Part shown: positions 1 to 6,419 of the stretch, piece after piece
Position numbering within the stretch: the stretch's first letter is position 1
How the letters are laid out: the number at the start of each line of letters is the position of its first letter
Assembly (NCBI GenBank): GCA_036310185.1
Contig: JAXJSH010000123.1
Span: 1 to 36,859, forward strand
DNA from: JALENY01 sp036310185
Lineage (GTDB): Bacteria > Bacillota > Clostridia > Lachnospirales > Lachnospiraceae
Direction of reading: 5' to 3'
Length of the DNA: 36,859 bases
The notes under the pieces: generated by a model
The model's input: the letters and a program-made list of their open reading frames with translations, nothing else
Databases searched by the model: none
What the model was told of the DNA's origin: nothing
Made by a program: the position numbers and the translations under genes

Positions 1-692
1 GCTGCAGTGATAATAAACAGGATCATTCTTCCTATGCTGAAGAAAATAATGCAGTAGAAGAAAATGGTACAAATGAGATGTTGACACTGGAATATGTATG
101 TGATGAATTCCAGATAGACGAGTCAGAATTTGCAGATGTTGATTTTGAGCGCTTTGTCAACTATTATAATTTATCTTATGAAACAATACATAACGAAAAT
201 GTGGAATTTCTTCTGGAAAAGTATAAAGAAAATCTTGAGAAAATAGAATTGCCAGATTATAGTTTGATGTATAATTATGATAAAAATATGGATTTCTCTT
301 CCGATATGAAAAACCACATTACGATCGTGTTTTTTTCAAGCACAGAAGGAGATGAAAATAATTACATTATATACGATTTTAAAATCAATAAAGTCATATC
401 CGGCAGCGGCGCAGAACTTAATATAACGGAAAAGGATATTATTGGTGATGCAGATGATACTGTAAAAGAAAAAGTGCTGGCTCTATTTGATCAATATGAT
501 GTTTATTCATGGAATAGAGAACAAGACAGCAGCATGAGTGAAGTTTCAGGCTGGTATCTTGGAATTCAATTTGAGGACGGAACCATATATGGTTTAAATG
601 GAAACTATGAAGAAAATGAATATTCCCAATGCAGAGATTTGTTTTTGGAAGACTTAAAAGATCTTGCCGTTTCCATTGAATTTACAAAATAA
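1..692 (+). CDS. C-terminal part of a putative lipoprotein (5' end outside window)
   Basis: The frame is open from the first bases of the window. It reads CSDNKQDHSS and an acidic, Asn-rich stretch before the first internal Met at 78. A Cys preceded by a codon ending in GC (compatible with Gly) followed by a polar linker is what follows a lipobox, so this is probably a mature lipoprotein whose signal peptide lies upstream. The remaining roughly 200 residues are acidic and rich in aromatic residues, with no motif I recognise; a globular extracytoplasmic domain is inferred. A terminator follows 10 nt after the stop. The start at 78 has no convincing ribosome-binding site and is probably not the true start. 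Confidence 0.7.
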   Translation, partial: CSDNKQDHSSYAEENNAVEENGTNEMLTLEYVCDEFQIDESEFADVDFERFVNYYNLSYETIHNENVEFLLEKYKENLEKIELPDYSLMYNYDKNMDFSSDMKNHITIVFFSSTEGDENNYIIYDFKINKVISGSGAELNITEKDIIGDADDTVKEKVLALFDQYDVYSWNREQDSSMSEVSGWYLGIQFEDGTIYGLNGNYEENEYSQCRDLFLEDLKDLAVSIEFTK

Positions 693-701
693 GTACTGCA
701 T

Positions 702-751
702 AAGAACGACCTTGAAAATGGTATATTGCCATCTGCAGGGTCGTTCTTTTT
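702..751 (+). terminator. Rho-independent terminator of the lipoprotein gene
   Basis: The arm AAGAACGACC (702-711) pairs with GGTCGTTCTT (739-748) and runs straight into a T-run. It lies directly after the stop at 692. Confidence 0.85.
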
Positions 752-763
752 GCGTACAAATAT

Positions 764-794
764 GCTCCCTCTCAGTCAGAACACCGAGAGAGAG
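764..794 (-). terminator. Weak hairpin downstream of the aldolase gene
   Basis: GCTCCCTCTC (764-773) pairs with GAGAGAGAGC (785-794) with one mismatch. On the minus strand it follows the stop of the aldolase gene, but its tail (ATATTTG) is poor in U, so terminator function is uncertain. Confidence 0.3.
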
Positions 795-849
795 CTTTAA
801 AGAGTACTATGAAGAAAAGTCTGTAAATACAGATCTTCCTAAAAAACGA

Positions 850-1824
850 TTAATCCTGTACAACCAGTTCTTTATAAAATTCAGTGTGATCTTTACGCTT
901 ATCCTTGGTGAACTGAATAGCACTTCTTGGATGCTGGTTCAGAACACCTGTCAACAGATAAGGAATATCATATCCCCATACCACACCGTCCGCGCGTAAT
1001 TTTTCCATATGCTTCTCAATAAACTGAATAGCCGGATAAATGTTGTATTTCGGATTCTTTAAGAATCCCAGCAGAAGTTCCATAGCACAGTTTCCGGCAC
1101 CACGTCCCATATTGGAATAGGTAGCATCCAGCCAGTCAGCGCCGTCACCAACTGCTTCGATTGTATTGGCAAATGCCAGCTGCTGATTATTGTGAGCGTG
1201 AATACCTACCTTTTTGCCGTATTTTGCTGCGGCGTTCATAAACGAATCTACCATGCGGGTAACCTGTTCCGGGTAGAGCGCACCGTAGCTGTCTACGATA
1301 TAGAGGCAGTTTACCGGGGTTTTGCCCAGAAGATCAAGGGCGGCGTTGATATCGCCTTCGCGTCCATTGGAGATGGCCATGATATTACAGGTGGTTTCGT
1401 AACCTTTGCTTGCAGCATCTTCGATGACATCGATAGCGGCCGGAATGGTATGCAGGTAGGTTGCCACGCGGATCAGGTCAATCGGGCTGTCACTGCTGTT
1501 GATGATGTCTTTTTTGTAATCACATCTGCCCACGTCTGCCATAACTGCAATCTTCAGATCGGTATTATTTTCCCCTACGATGGCACGAATATCATCGTCG
1601 TTACAGAATTTCCATTTTCCGAATTTTTCTACGTCAAACAGTTCTTTGGAAGCTTTATAACCAAATTCCATATAGTCAACACCGGCTCTTAAGTTGGTGA
1701 GATATAAGTCGCGCACAAATTCATCGGAAAAATAAAAATCGTTTACAAGTCCCCCATCACGAAGGGTGGCATCTACGACGCGTATATCTGAGCGGTAATC
1801 CATTAATTTTGCTATTTCTTTCAT
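850..1824 (-). CDS. Aldolase of the HMG-CoA-lyase-like (DRE-TIM) superfamily
   Basis: This 324-residue protein has the superfamily hallmarks: the VVDATLRDGG motif near residues 17-26 (catalytic Asp-Arg and metal-binding Asp) and HAHNN near residue 213 (metal-binding His pair plus Asn). The family runs Claisen-type condensation or retro-aldol cleavage with a divalent metal in a TIM barrel; members include 4-hydroxy-2-oxovalerate aldolase, HMG-CoA lyase and isopropylmalate synthase. The substrate cannot be read from sequence. The length fits a catalytic domain alone, with no C-terminal regulatory or communication domain. The start is supported by AGAAAGGA about 12 nt upstream and a near-consensus promoter. 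It is monocistronic, with no partner dehydrogenase nearby. Confidence 0.85.
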   Translation of the reverse strand: MKEIAKLMDYRSDIRVVDATLRDGGLVNDFYFSDEFVRDLYLTNLRAGVDYMEFGYKASKELFDVEKFGKWKFCNDDDIRAIVGENNTDLKIAVMADVGRCDYKKDIINSSDSPIDLIRVATYLHTIPAAIDVIEDAASKGYETTCNIMAISNGREGDINAALDLLGKTPVNCLYIVDSYGALYPEQVTRMVDSFMNAAAKYGKKVGIHAHNNQQLAFANTIEAVGDGADWLDATYSNMGRGAGNCAMELLLGFLKNPKYNIYPAIQFIEKHMEKLRADGVVWGYDIPYLLTGVLNQHPRSAIQFTKDKRKDHTEFYKELVVQD

Positions 1825-1878
1825 GAGTATTAAAATCCTTTCTGATTTGATTTAATGCTTTAAAGCGGCGATGTGAAG

Positions 1879-1907
1879 ATTTTAAAATAAATAGAGACAT
1901 TTGTCAA
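1879..1907 (-). promoter_or_regulatory. Sigma-A promoter of the aldolase gene
   Basis: On the minus strand TTGACA (1902-1907) and TAAAAT (1879-1884) are separated by exactly 17 nt. The leader to the ATG at 1824 is about 48 nt. Confidence 0.8.
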
Positions 1908-1969
1908 TACATCTGAGAAAAATAAGGTTTTATATTATCCTGAAATGGGAAGATTCAGCAGAAAACCGA

Positions 1970-1998
1970 TTGAATTTTCAAAACTTCAGTCTTATTAT
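1970..1998 (+). promoter_or_regulatory. Sigma-A promoter of the MATE gene
   Basis: TTGAAT (1970-1975), a 17-nt spacer and TATTAT (1993-1998), about 50 nt upstream of the start codon. Confidence 0.65.
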
Positions 1999-2049
1999 TT
2001 ATTATCGGTAAATATTTAAACAGGTATTTCAGCAAAGGAGTTGATGCTT

Positions 2050-3774
2050 ATGATAAAAGATTTGACGGAAGGAAATCCGGGGAAGGTTTTGTGGCAGTTT
2101 ACGCTGCCTATGTTTGTCAGCGTGATTTTTCAGCAGCTGTACAATATTGCCGATAGTGTTATTGTCGGTAATTATGCAGGTCAGGGGGAAGAGGCGTTGG
2201 CAGCGGTAGGCGCATCTTATCCGATCACAATGATCTTCATGGCGATTGCCATGGGATGTAATGTGGGCTGCGCGGTAGTGATTTCCCAGCTTTTTGGTGC
2301 AAAACGTTATCGGGAAATGAAGACCGCGGTATCGACCACATTGCTCGCCTCTTTTTTTCTGTCTGTAGTAATGACTATTTTGGGCGTGCTGTTGAGCGGC
2401 AGCATGCTGAAAATGATTCGCACGCCGGAAAACATTTTCGGAGATGCAGATGTGTATCTTAAAATTTATATTGGCGGATTTATTTTTCTGTTTCTTTATA
2501 ATGTAGTTACAGGTATCTTTACATCATTGGGTGATTCCAGAACGCCGCTGTATTTTCTGATTGGTTCATCGCTCAGCAACATTGCACTGGACTGGGCGTT
2601 TGTTGCTGTTTTTCACTGGGATGTGGCGGGTGTAGCCTGGGCAACGTTTATATGTCAGGGGATTGCGTGTATTCTGGCACTGGTAACGTTGAAAAAACGG
2701 TTAAAAGAGGTGGCTTGTGAGGAAAAGCCGGAACTCTTTTCTTCCTCTATGCTGAAAAAAATTGCAATTTTTGCAATTCCCAGTGTGCTGCAGCAGAGTT
2801 TCGTATCGGTGGGAAACATTTTTATTCAAAGTCTGGTGAATGGTTTTGGCTCTTCTGTTATTGCGGGGTATTCTGCGGCCATTAAGATAAATACGTTTGG
2901 AATCACCTGTTTTGGAACATTGGGAAATGCTATGTCCAGTTTTACGGCACAAAATATTGGGGCAGGAAGTAATGATCGGGTAAAGAAAGGTCTTCGTTCG
3001 GGTCTCGGAATGGGAATATTGATAGGAATTCCGTTTTTCCTGCTTTGTTTCTTTCAGGGGTCAGCATTGGTTCGCCTGTTTATGAAAGAAGAAACGACGG
3101 TCGCACTTAATACGGGTGTGCAGTTTCTGAAAATAGTTTCTCCCTTTTATTTCGTGGTTTCTCTGAAACTGGTAACGGATGGTCTGCTTAGAGGTTCCGG
3201 TGCGATGACCTGGTTTATGGTGTCCACTTTCAGTGATTTGATCCTGCGGGTGGTTCTGGGCTATATTCTGGCAGTGCCTTTTGGCACGACAGGAATCTGG
3301 ATGTCCTGGCCGGTGGGATGGACGATTGGTACGATCATGTCTCTGGTGTTTTATGCAAAAGGGGTCTGGAAGGTAAAAAAGAGAAAGCAGATCCCCTCCA
3401 TGGATGAATGGATCAAAGAGGCAAAAGCGCATGAGAGTACACCAAAGATTGGAATGTATCTGACGCACAACGGTGTAGTACGTCAGACTGCCAAAGCGAA
3501 AGTGCGTTTTGGGCAGGAAGATACCAGACCGGTGACGGGGATGATATTTTCTTATGATCAGGGGAAAGTAGACGAGGCGATCGCAGATACCTATCAGATG
3601 GAAGGCATCTTTTATATCAGAGTATGGCTGAACAAAGGACAGCTTCAGGTGGGGGATGATATTATGTATGTACTTATCGGCGGTGATATTCGTCCTCATG
3701 TAGTAGATGCACTTCAGTATTTAGTGGGAAGAATCAAGAACGAGTGTGTGGTTGAACAAGAACGGAATGATTAA
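2050..3774 (+). CDS. MATE-family multidrug/Na+ efflux protein with a fused C-terminal MoaE-like domain
   Basis: Residues 1 to about 445 are a complete MATE transporter: an N-terminal GNPGKVLWQFTLPMFVS, the QQLYNIADSVIVG segment typical of TM1, and about 12 hydrophobic segments in two similar halves. MATE proteins export drugs or metabolites by Na+ or H+ antiport and normally stop near 450 residues. Here about 120 soluble residues follow. They resemble molybdopterin synthase large subunit MoaE, with GQLQVGDDIMYVLIGGDIRP, then DALQYLVGRIKNE. The MoaE HR pair before the GxLxxGD segment is absent and only one of the two C-terminal active-site Lys positions appears kept, so catalysis is doubtful. 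The start was set at ATG 2050 because AAAGGAG (2034-2040) is 9 nt upstream; TTG 2041 and ATG 2044 lie too close. A terminator follows. Confidence 0.88.
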   Translation: MIKDLTEGNPGKVLWQFTLPMFVSVIFQQLYNIADSVIVGNYAGQGEEALAAVGASYPITMIFMAIAMGCNVGCAVVISQLFGAKRYREMKTAVSTTLLASFFLSVVMTILGVLLSGSMLKMIRTPENIFGDADVYLKIYIGGFIFLFLYNVVTGIFTSLGDSRTPLYFLIGSSLSNIALDWAFVAVFHWDVAGVAWATFICQGIACILALVTLKKRLKEVACEEKPELFSSSMLKKIAIFAIPSVLQQSFVSVGNIFIQSLVNGFGSSVIAGYSAAIKINTFGITCFGTLGNAMSSFTAQNIGAGSNDRVKKGLRSGLGMGILIGIPFFLLCFFQGSALVRLFMKEETTVALNTGVQFLKIVSPFYFVVSLKLVTDGLLRGSGAMTWFMVSTFSDLILRVVLGYILAVPFGTTGIWMSWPVGWTIGTIMSLVFYAKGVWKVKKRKQIPSMDEWIKEAKAHESTPKIGMYLTHNGVVRQTAKAKVRFGQEDTRPVTGMIFSYDQGKVDEAIADTYQMEGIFYIRVWLNKGQLQVGDDIMYVLIGGDIRPHVVDALQYLVGRIKNECVVEQERND

Positions 3775-3799
3775 GAAATAGTTCTGGTAAAAAAATGAA

Positions 3800-3879
3800 A
3801 AATACCCGGAAAAAGCAAATCGGATTTTTTGTCGGAATGGCAGAAATCAGATTGTCTTTTCTCCGGGTATTTATTTTTT
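3800..3879. terminator. Terminator shared by convergent genes
   Basis: AAATACCCGGA (3800-3810) pairs perfectly with TCCGGGTATTT (3862-3872). The plus side ends in a T-run (3874-3879) and the minus side also reads into T-rich sequence, so it can serve both the MATE gene and the convergent gene ending at 3910. The loop is long, about 50 nt. Confidence 0.7.
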
Positions 3880-3909
3880 GAAAGTGTTGTCCAGCTAAAA
3901 AATATTGTA

Positions 3910-5214
3910 TTATTGGGTATTTATGGCATTTGGATAAATCTTCTGGATTCGTTCATCATCAAACCGTTCATCCATGATCTCCTGCCAGCCGGATGTAGCC
4001 GCAATACCGTTGGCACGCTGCGTGCTTCGAATCAGCGCAAGACCGGACACCAGCATATTGCAGACCATAAAAATCAGCAGGATCCAGGAAATGGTTTTTC
4101 CTGCTTTCATAGGCACTTTTTCAATCAGTGCGGAGAGTTTCGGGTAGATCAGTTTGATCCACGCCACCGCGGCAAAACCCCAGAAAAAGCAGTAAAGCAG
4201 GTTGATACGTCCGCCCAGATTAAAAGGCATATGACTGTAGTCCCAGAAAACTTTTCCGAATACCAGCTCGGAAAGTACGCTGCATATGTATTCGTATGCG
4301 CCTCCCACAAAAGTGCCCACAGCAAAAAGAAAGCCACTGGATTTTTGCTGATAGCGATATAAAAGAAGTGTGGCGATCACGAAAGCAAATCCCCATACGA
4401 TACTGAATGAACCCCATACCAGACTGCTTCGGCTCATCCACACACCGGCACGGATGCGGCAGAAGATCGTTTCTGTAATATCACCCAGAAAAGAGCCGAT
4501 CACAAACAGCCATACCAGCTTGTGAAAACTGCAGCCGGCGGCAAATATGGTGTTGGCGGTTTCGGAAACGGCGGCTCCGTCAGTTTTTGTTGCATTCGGG
4601 TACGCTTTTCTGATGCGTCGATCCACATAGCCATAGATTTTTTCGCCGAGAAGCATACTGATGCTGGAGAGCCATTTATCAATTTTTTTCCAGCGGTGCA
4701 CTCTCTGACTGCGGCCGCTGAGGAGAATCAGAGTAGCCAGAATATCAACAATCAGCAAAATGGTCAGAATCCATAAAATAATGTTGCCTGCCAATCGGGG
4801 CATGAGGCGCCAGATGCGCAAAACGAATGGATTGGACCATTTCATCATAACGAAAGCGAGGGCACCCCAGATAAGTGACATGGGAAGACTGATATATCCG
4901 TCCAGATTCCACGGCATCCGGGAGTAATCCCACCATTTTTCATGATAAACATGTTCGATCAGATGTCCGGCGCACCACTCAAAGACGGTTGCCAGGATCA
5001 TGGAGCCCACAAACAGCCAGATTCCGTGCAGTTCCTGACCGAAAATGGTGATAAATATGGCTGCATTTCCATAGAGAATACAGAAAGGCAGATTTACCAG
5101 ACCGCGGTTTACAAATCTTTTGTTTTTTACTGCAGCGGCGACCGTTTCCAGAATCCATCCGATAAATGAATAGAGGAAGAATAACCAGCTCAGTTCATAA
5201 AGTATATTTTGCAT
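3910..5214 (-). CDS. CmpB-type (putative ABC-transporter type IV) membrane protein, internally duplicated
   Basis: This is a 434-residue polytopic membrane protein. It carries hallmarks of the PF06541/CmpB family: YSFIGWILETV at the N-terminus, NRGLVNLPFCILYG, and WDYSRMPWNLDGYISLP. The second half repeats the pattern (FVIGSFLGDITETIF, SSLVWGSFSIVWG, WDYSHMPFNLGGRINL), so residues about 1-190 and 230-400 are two copies of the domain joined by a charged linker. Single-domain members are usually about half this length. The family name implies an ABC transporter role but the biochemical function is not established, and no ATPase gene is adjacent. GGAAAGGA lies rather far (about 15 nt) upstream of the ATG. 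Confidence 0.8.
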   Translation of the reverse strand: MQNILYELSWLFFLYSFIGWILETVAAAVKNKRFVNRGLVNLPFCILYGNAAIFITIFGQELHGIWLFVGSMILATVFEWCAGHLIEHVYHEKWWDYSRMPWNLDGYISLPMSLIWGALAFVMMKWSNPFVLRIWRLMPRLAGNIILWILTILLIVDILATLILLSGRSQRVHRWKKIDKWLSSISMLLGEKIYGYVDRRIRKAYPNATKTDGAAVSETANTIFAAGCSFHKLVWLFVIGSFLGDITETIFCRIRAGVWMSRSSLVWGSFSIVWGFAFVIATLLLYRYQQKSSGFLFAVGTFVGGAYEYICSVLSELVFGKVFWDYSHMPFNLGGRINLLYCFFWGFAAVAWIKLIYPKLSALIEKVPMKAGKTISWILLIFMVCNMLVSGLALIRSTQRANGIAATSGWQEIMDERFDDERIQKIYPNAINTQ

Positions 5215-5303
5215 TTATCTTAAGTCATTCCTTTCCAAATGATTGTTTCTGATTGTAAAACATGACGCACCAAATAAAAAGCATGGGTGCCGGACAAATC
5301 CGG

Positions 5304-5348
5304 TTGACTTGCAAAATATTGGGTGATAAACTTGTATAATTAATACAA
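5304..5348 (+). promoter_or_regulatory. Promoter/operator-like region of a short leader unit
   Basis: A perfect TATAAT (5335-5340) sits inside an inverted repeat TTGTAT-N5-ATACAA (5332-5337 / 5343-5348), as expected for a repressor site over a -10 box. TTGACT (5304-5309) lies 25 nt upstream, too far for a normal -35, so the promoter assignment is weak. A perfect CCGGA-CAAA-TCCGG hairpin (5290-5303) abuts it. Confidence 0.4.
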
Positions 5349-5397
5349 CTGTATCATGGTATAAGAATAAAGTCAATTTTTTGCAGGAGAGGATATT

Positions 5398-5463
5398 TTG
5401 AAAAAAGAACTGTTTTCTATTCCGAATCTGCCGGATGGATTTGTCTGTCATAAAGGAAAGTAA
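5398..5463 (+). CDS. 21-codon ORF, candidate leader peptide or gene remnant
   Basis: A TTG start (5398) follows AGGAGAGG by a few bases and encodes a 21-residue peptide starting MKKELFSIPNLPDGF and ending in CHKGK. A perfect terminator follows 67 nt after its stop, and the MacB-type ABC operon starts about 190 nt downstream. It could be a leader peptide that controls read-through into that operon, or the surviving 5' end of a deleted gene. Nothing shows that it is translated. Confidence 0.35.
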   Translation: MKKELFSIPNLPDGFVCHKGK

Positions 5464-5530
5464 ACAGAAAAATAGAAATACGGTTGCCCGTAAGGATGGT
5501 TAAAAACATTGAAAATACGGGGTTTTTCAG

Positions 5531-5559
5531 GGATGCTACCAAAAGTAGCATCCTTTTTT
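5531..5559 (+). terminator. Strong intrinsic terminator ahead of the ABC exporter operon
   Basis: GGATGCTAC (5531-5539), loop CAAAA, GTAGCATCC (5545-5553), then six T. It ends the short unit carrying the 21-codon ORF. I see no good promoter between it and the ABC operon (5560-5652), so it may act as an attenuator. Confidence 0.9.
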
Positions 5560-5652
5560 GGTGCATGGAAACAAAGGTTGGTGGATGTTACCCGGCGGAA
5601 TAAATAGAATGAGCGTATCAGATCAATGATGCAAACAAGGGAGGAAGAAATC

Positions 5653-6417
5653 GTGTCACAAAAAGAAGTTATTATTTCTGCAAAATCTTTAAAGAAAAAT
5701 TTTTACACAGGCGAAGCCCCGCAGACTATTTTTGAAAATTTGAGTCTTGATATATATAAAGGAGACTTTACCGTGATCATGGGTTCATCAGGTGCCGGAA
5801 AATCCACACTTATGTATTCCCTTTCCGGAATGGACCGGCCCACGGAAGGATCCATTTATTTTGCCGGAAAAGAAATTACAAAATGTACGGATGACCAGCT
5901 GGCGGTCTTTCGAAGAAAACACTGCGGATTTGTTTTTCAGCAGATATATTTGCTGGAAAAGATGAGCCTGATGGACAATGTACTTACTGCAGGGGCTCTT
6001 GGCGGCATCGAAAAGAAAGAAGTTATAAAGCGGGCAGAAGAACTGTTTGAGCTTGTAAATATACCGGAGATCACCCAGAAAAAATTTTCCACGCAGGTGT
6101 CCGGCGGCGAGGCCCAGAGGGCTGGCATTGTGCGGGCGGTCATCAACAAACCGGAAGTGGTATTTGCGGATGAGCCGACCGGTGCACTGAATTCCAATAA
6201 TTCGGAAGCGGTTCTGAATGTATTTACAAAACTTCACAGAGAAGGTCAGAGCATTATCATGGTAACACACGACAAAAAGTCGGCGCTTCGCGGAAACAGA
6301 GTTTTGTATATCAGGGATGGTCAGATATTTGGTGAATGTGATCTGGGTGATTTCAGTGAAGCGGACAAAGAGCGGGGAAAGAAACTGGATGCGTTTCTTA
6401 CAGAAATGGGGTGGTAA
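5653..6417 (+). CDS. ABC exporter ATPase, MacB/LolD/SalX type
   Basis: This ATP-binding subunit energises the FtsX-type permease encoded next to it. Visible motifs are Walker A GSSGAGKS (about residue 46), Q-loop FVFQQ, signature VSGGEAQR (the usual first residue L is V), Walker B VVFADEPTGALNS and H-loop VTHD. The EPTGALN form is typical of the MacB/LolD/BceA group, which moves antimicrobial peptides, lipoproteins or lipids rather than small nutrients. The start is placed at GTG 5653 because AAGGGAGG (5637-5644) is 8 nt upstream; in-frame ATGs at 5626 and 5629 have no ribosome-binding site. The 3' end abuts the permease start, indicating translational coupling. Confidence 0.92.
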   Translation: MSQKEVIISAKSLKKNFYTGEAPQTIFENLSLDIYKGDFTVIMGSSGAGKSTLMYSLSGMDRPTEGSIYFAGKEITKCTDDQLAVFRRKHCGFVFQQIYLLEKMSLMDNVLTAGALGGIEKKEVIKRAEELFELVNIPEITQKKFSTQVSGGEAQRAGIVRAVINKPEVVFADEPTGALNSNNSEAVLNVFTKLHREGQSIIMVTHDKKSALRGNRVLYIRDGQIFGECDLGDFSEADKERGKKLDAFLTEMGW

Positions 6418-6419
6418 AT

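Noticed and set aside
664..999. 111-codon plus-strand ORF
   Set aside because: It spans the terminator at 702-751 and the 3' end of the minus-strand aldolase gene; no ribosome-binding site or family likeness.
1192..1692. 166-codon plus-strand ORF
   Set aside because: Lies wholly antisense to the clear DRE-TIM aldolase gene and has an antisense-like composition.
3061..3699. 212-codon minus-strand ORF
   Set aside because: Antisense to the MATE gene, His/Arg-rich, no start signal; a shadow of codon bias.
5304..5340. TTGACT and TATAAT as a standard promoter pair
   Set aside because: The spacing is 25 nt instead of about 17, so I report only a -10/operator-like region with low confidence.
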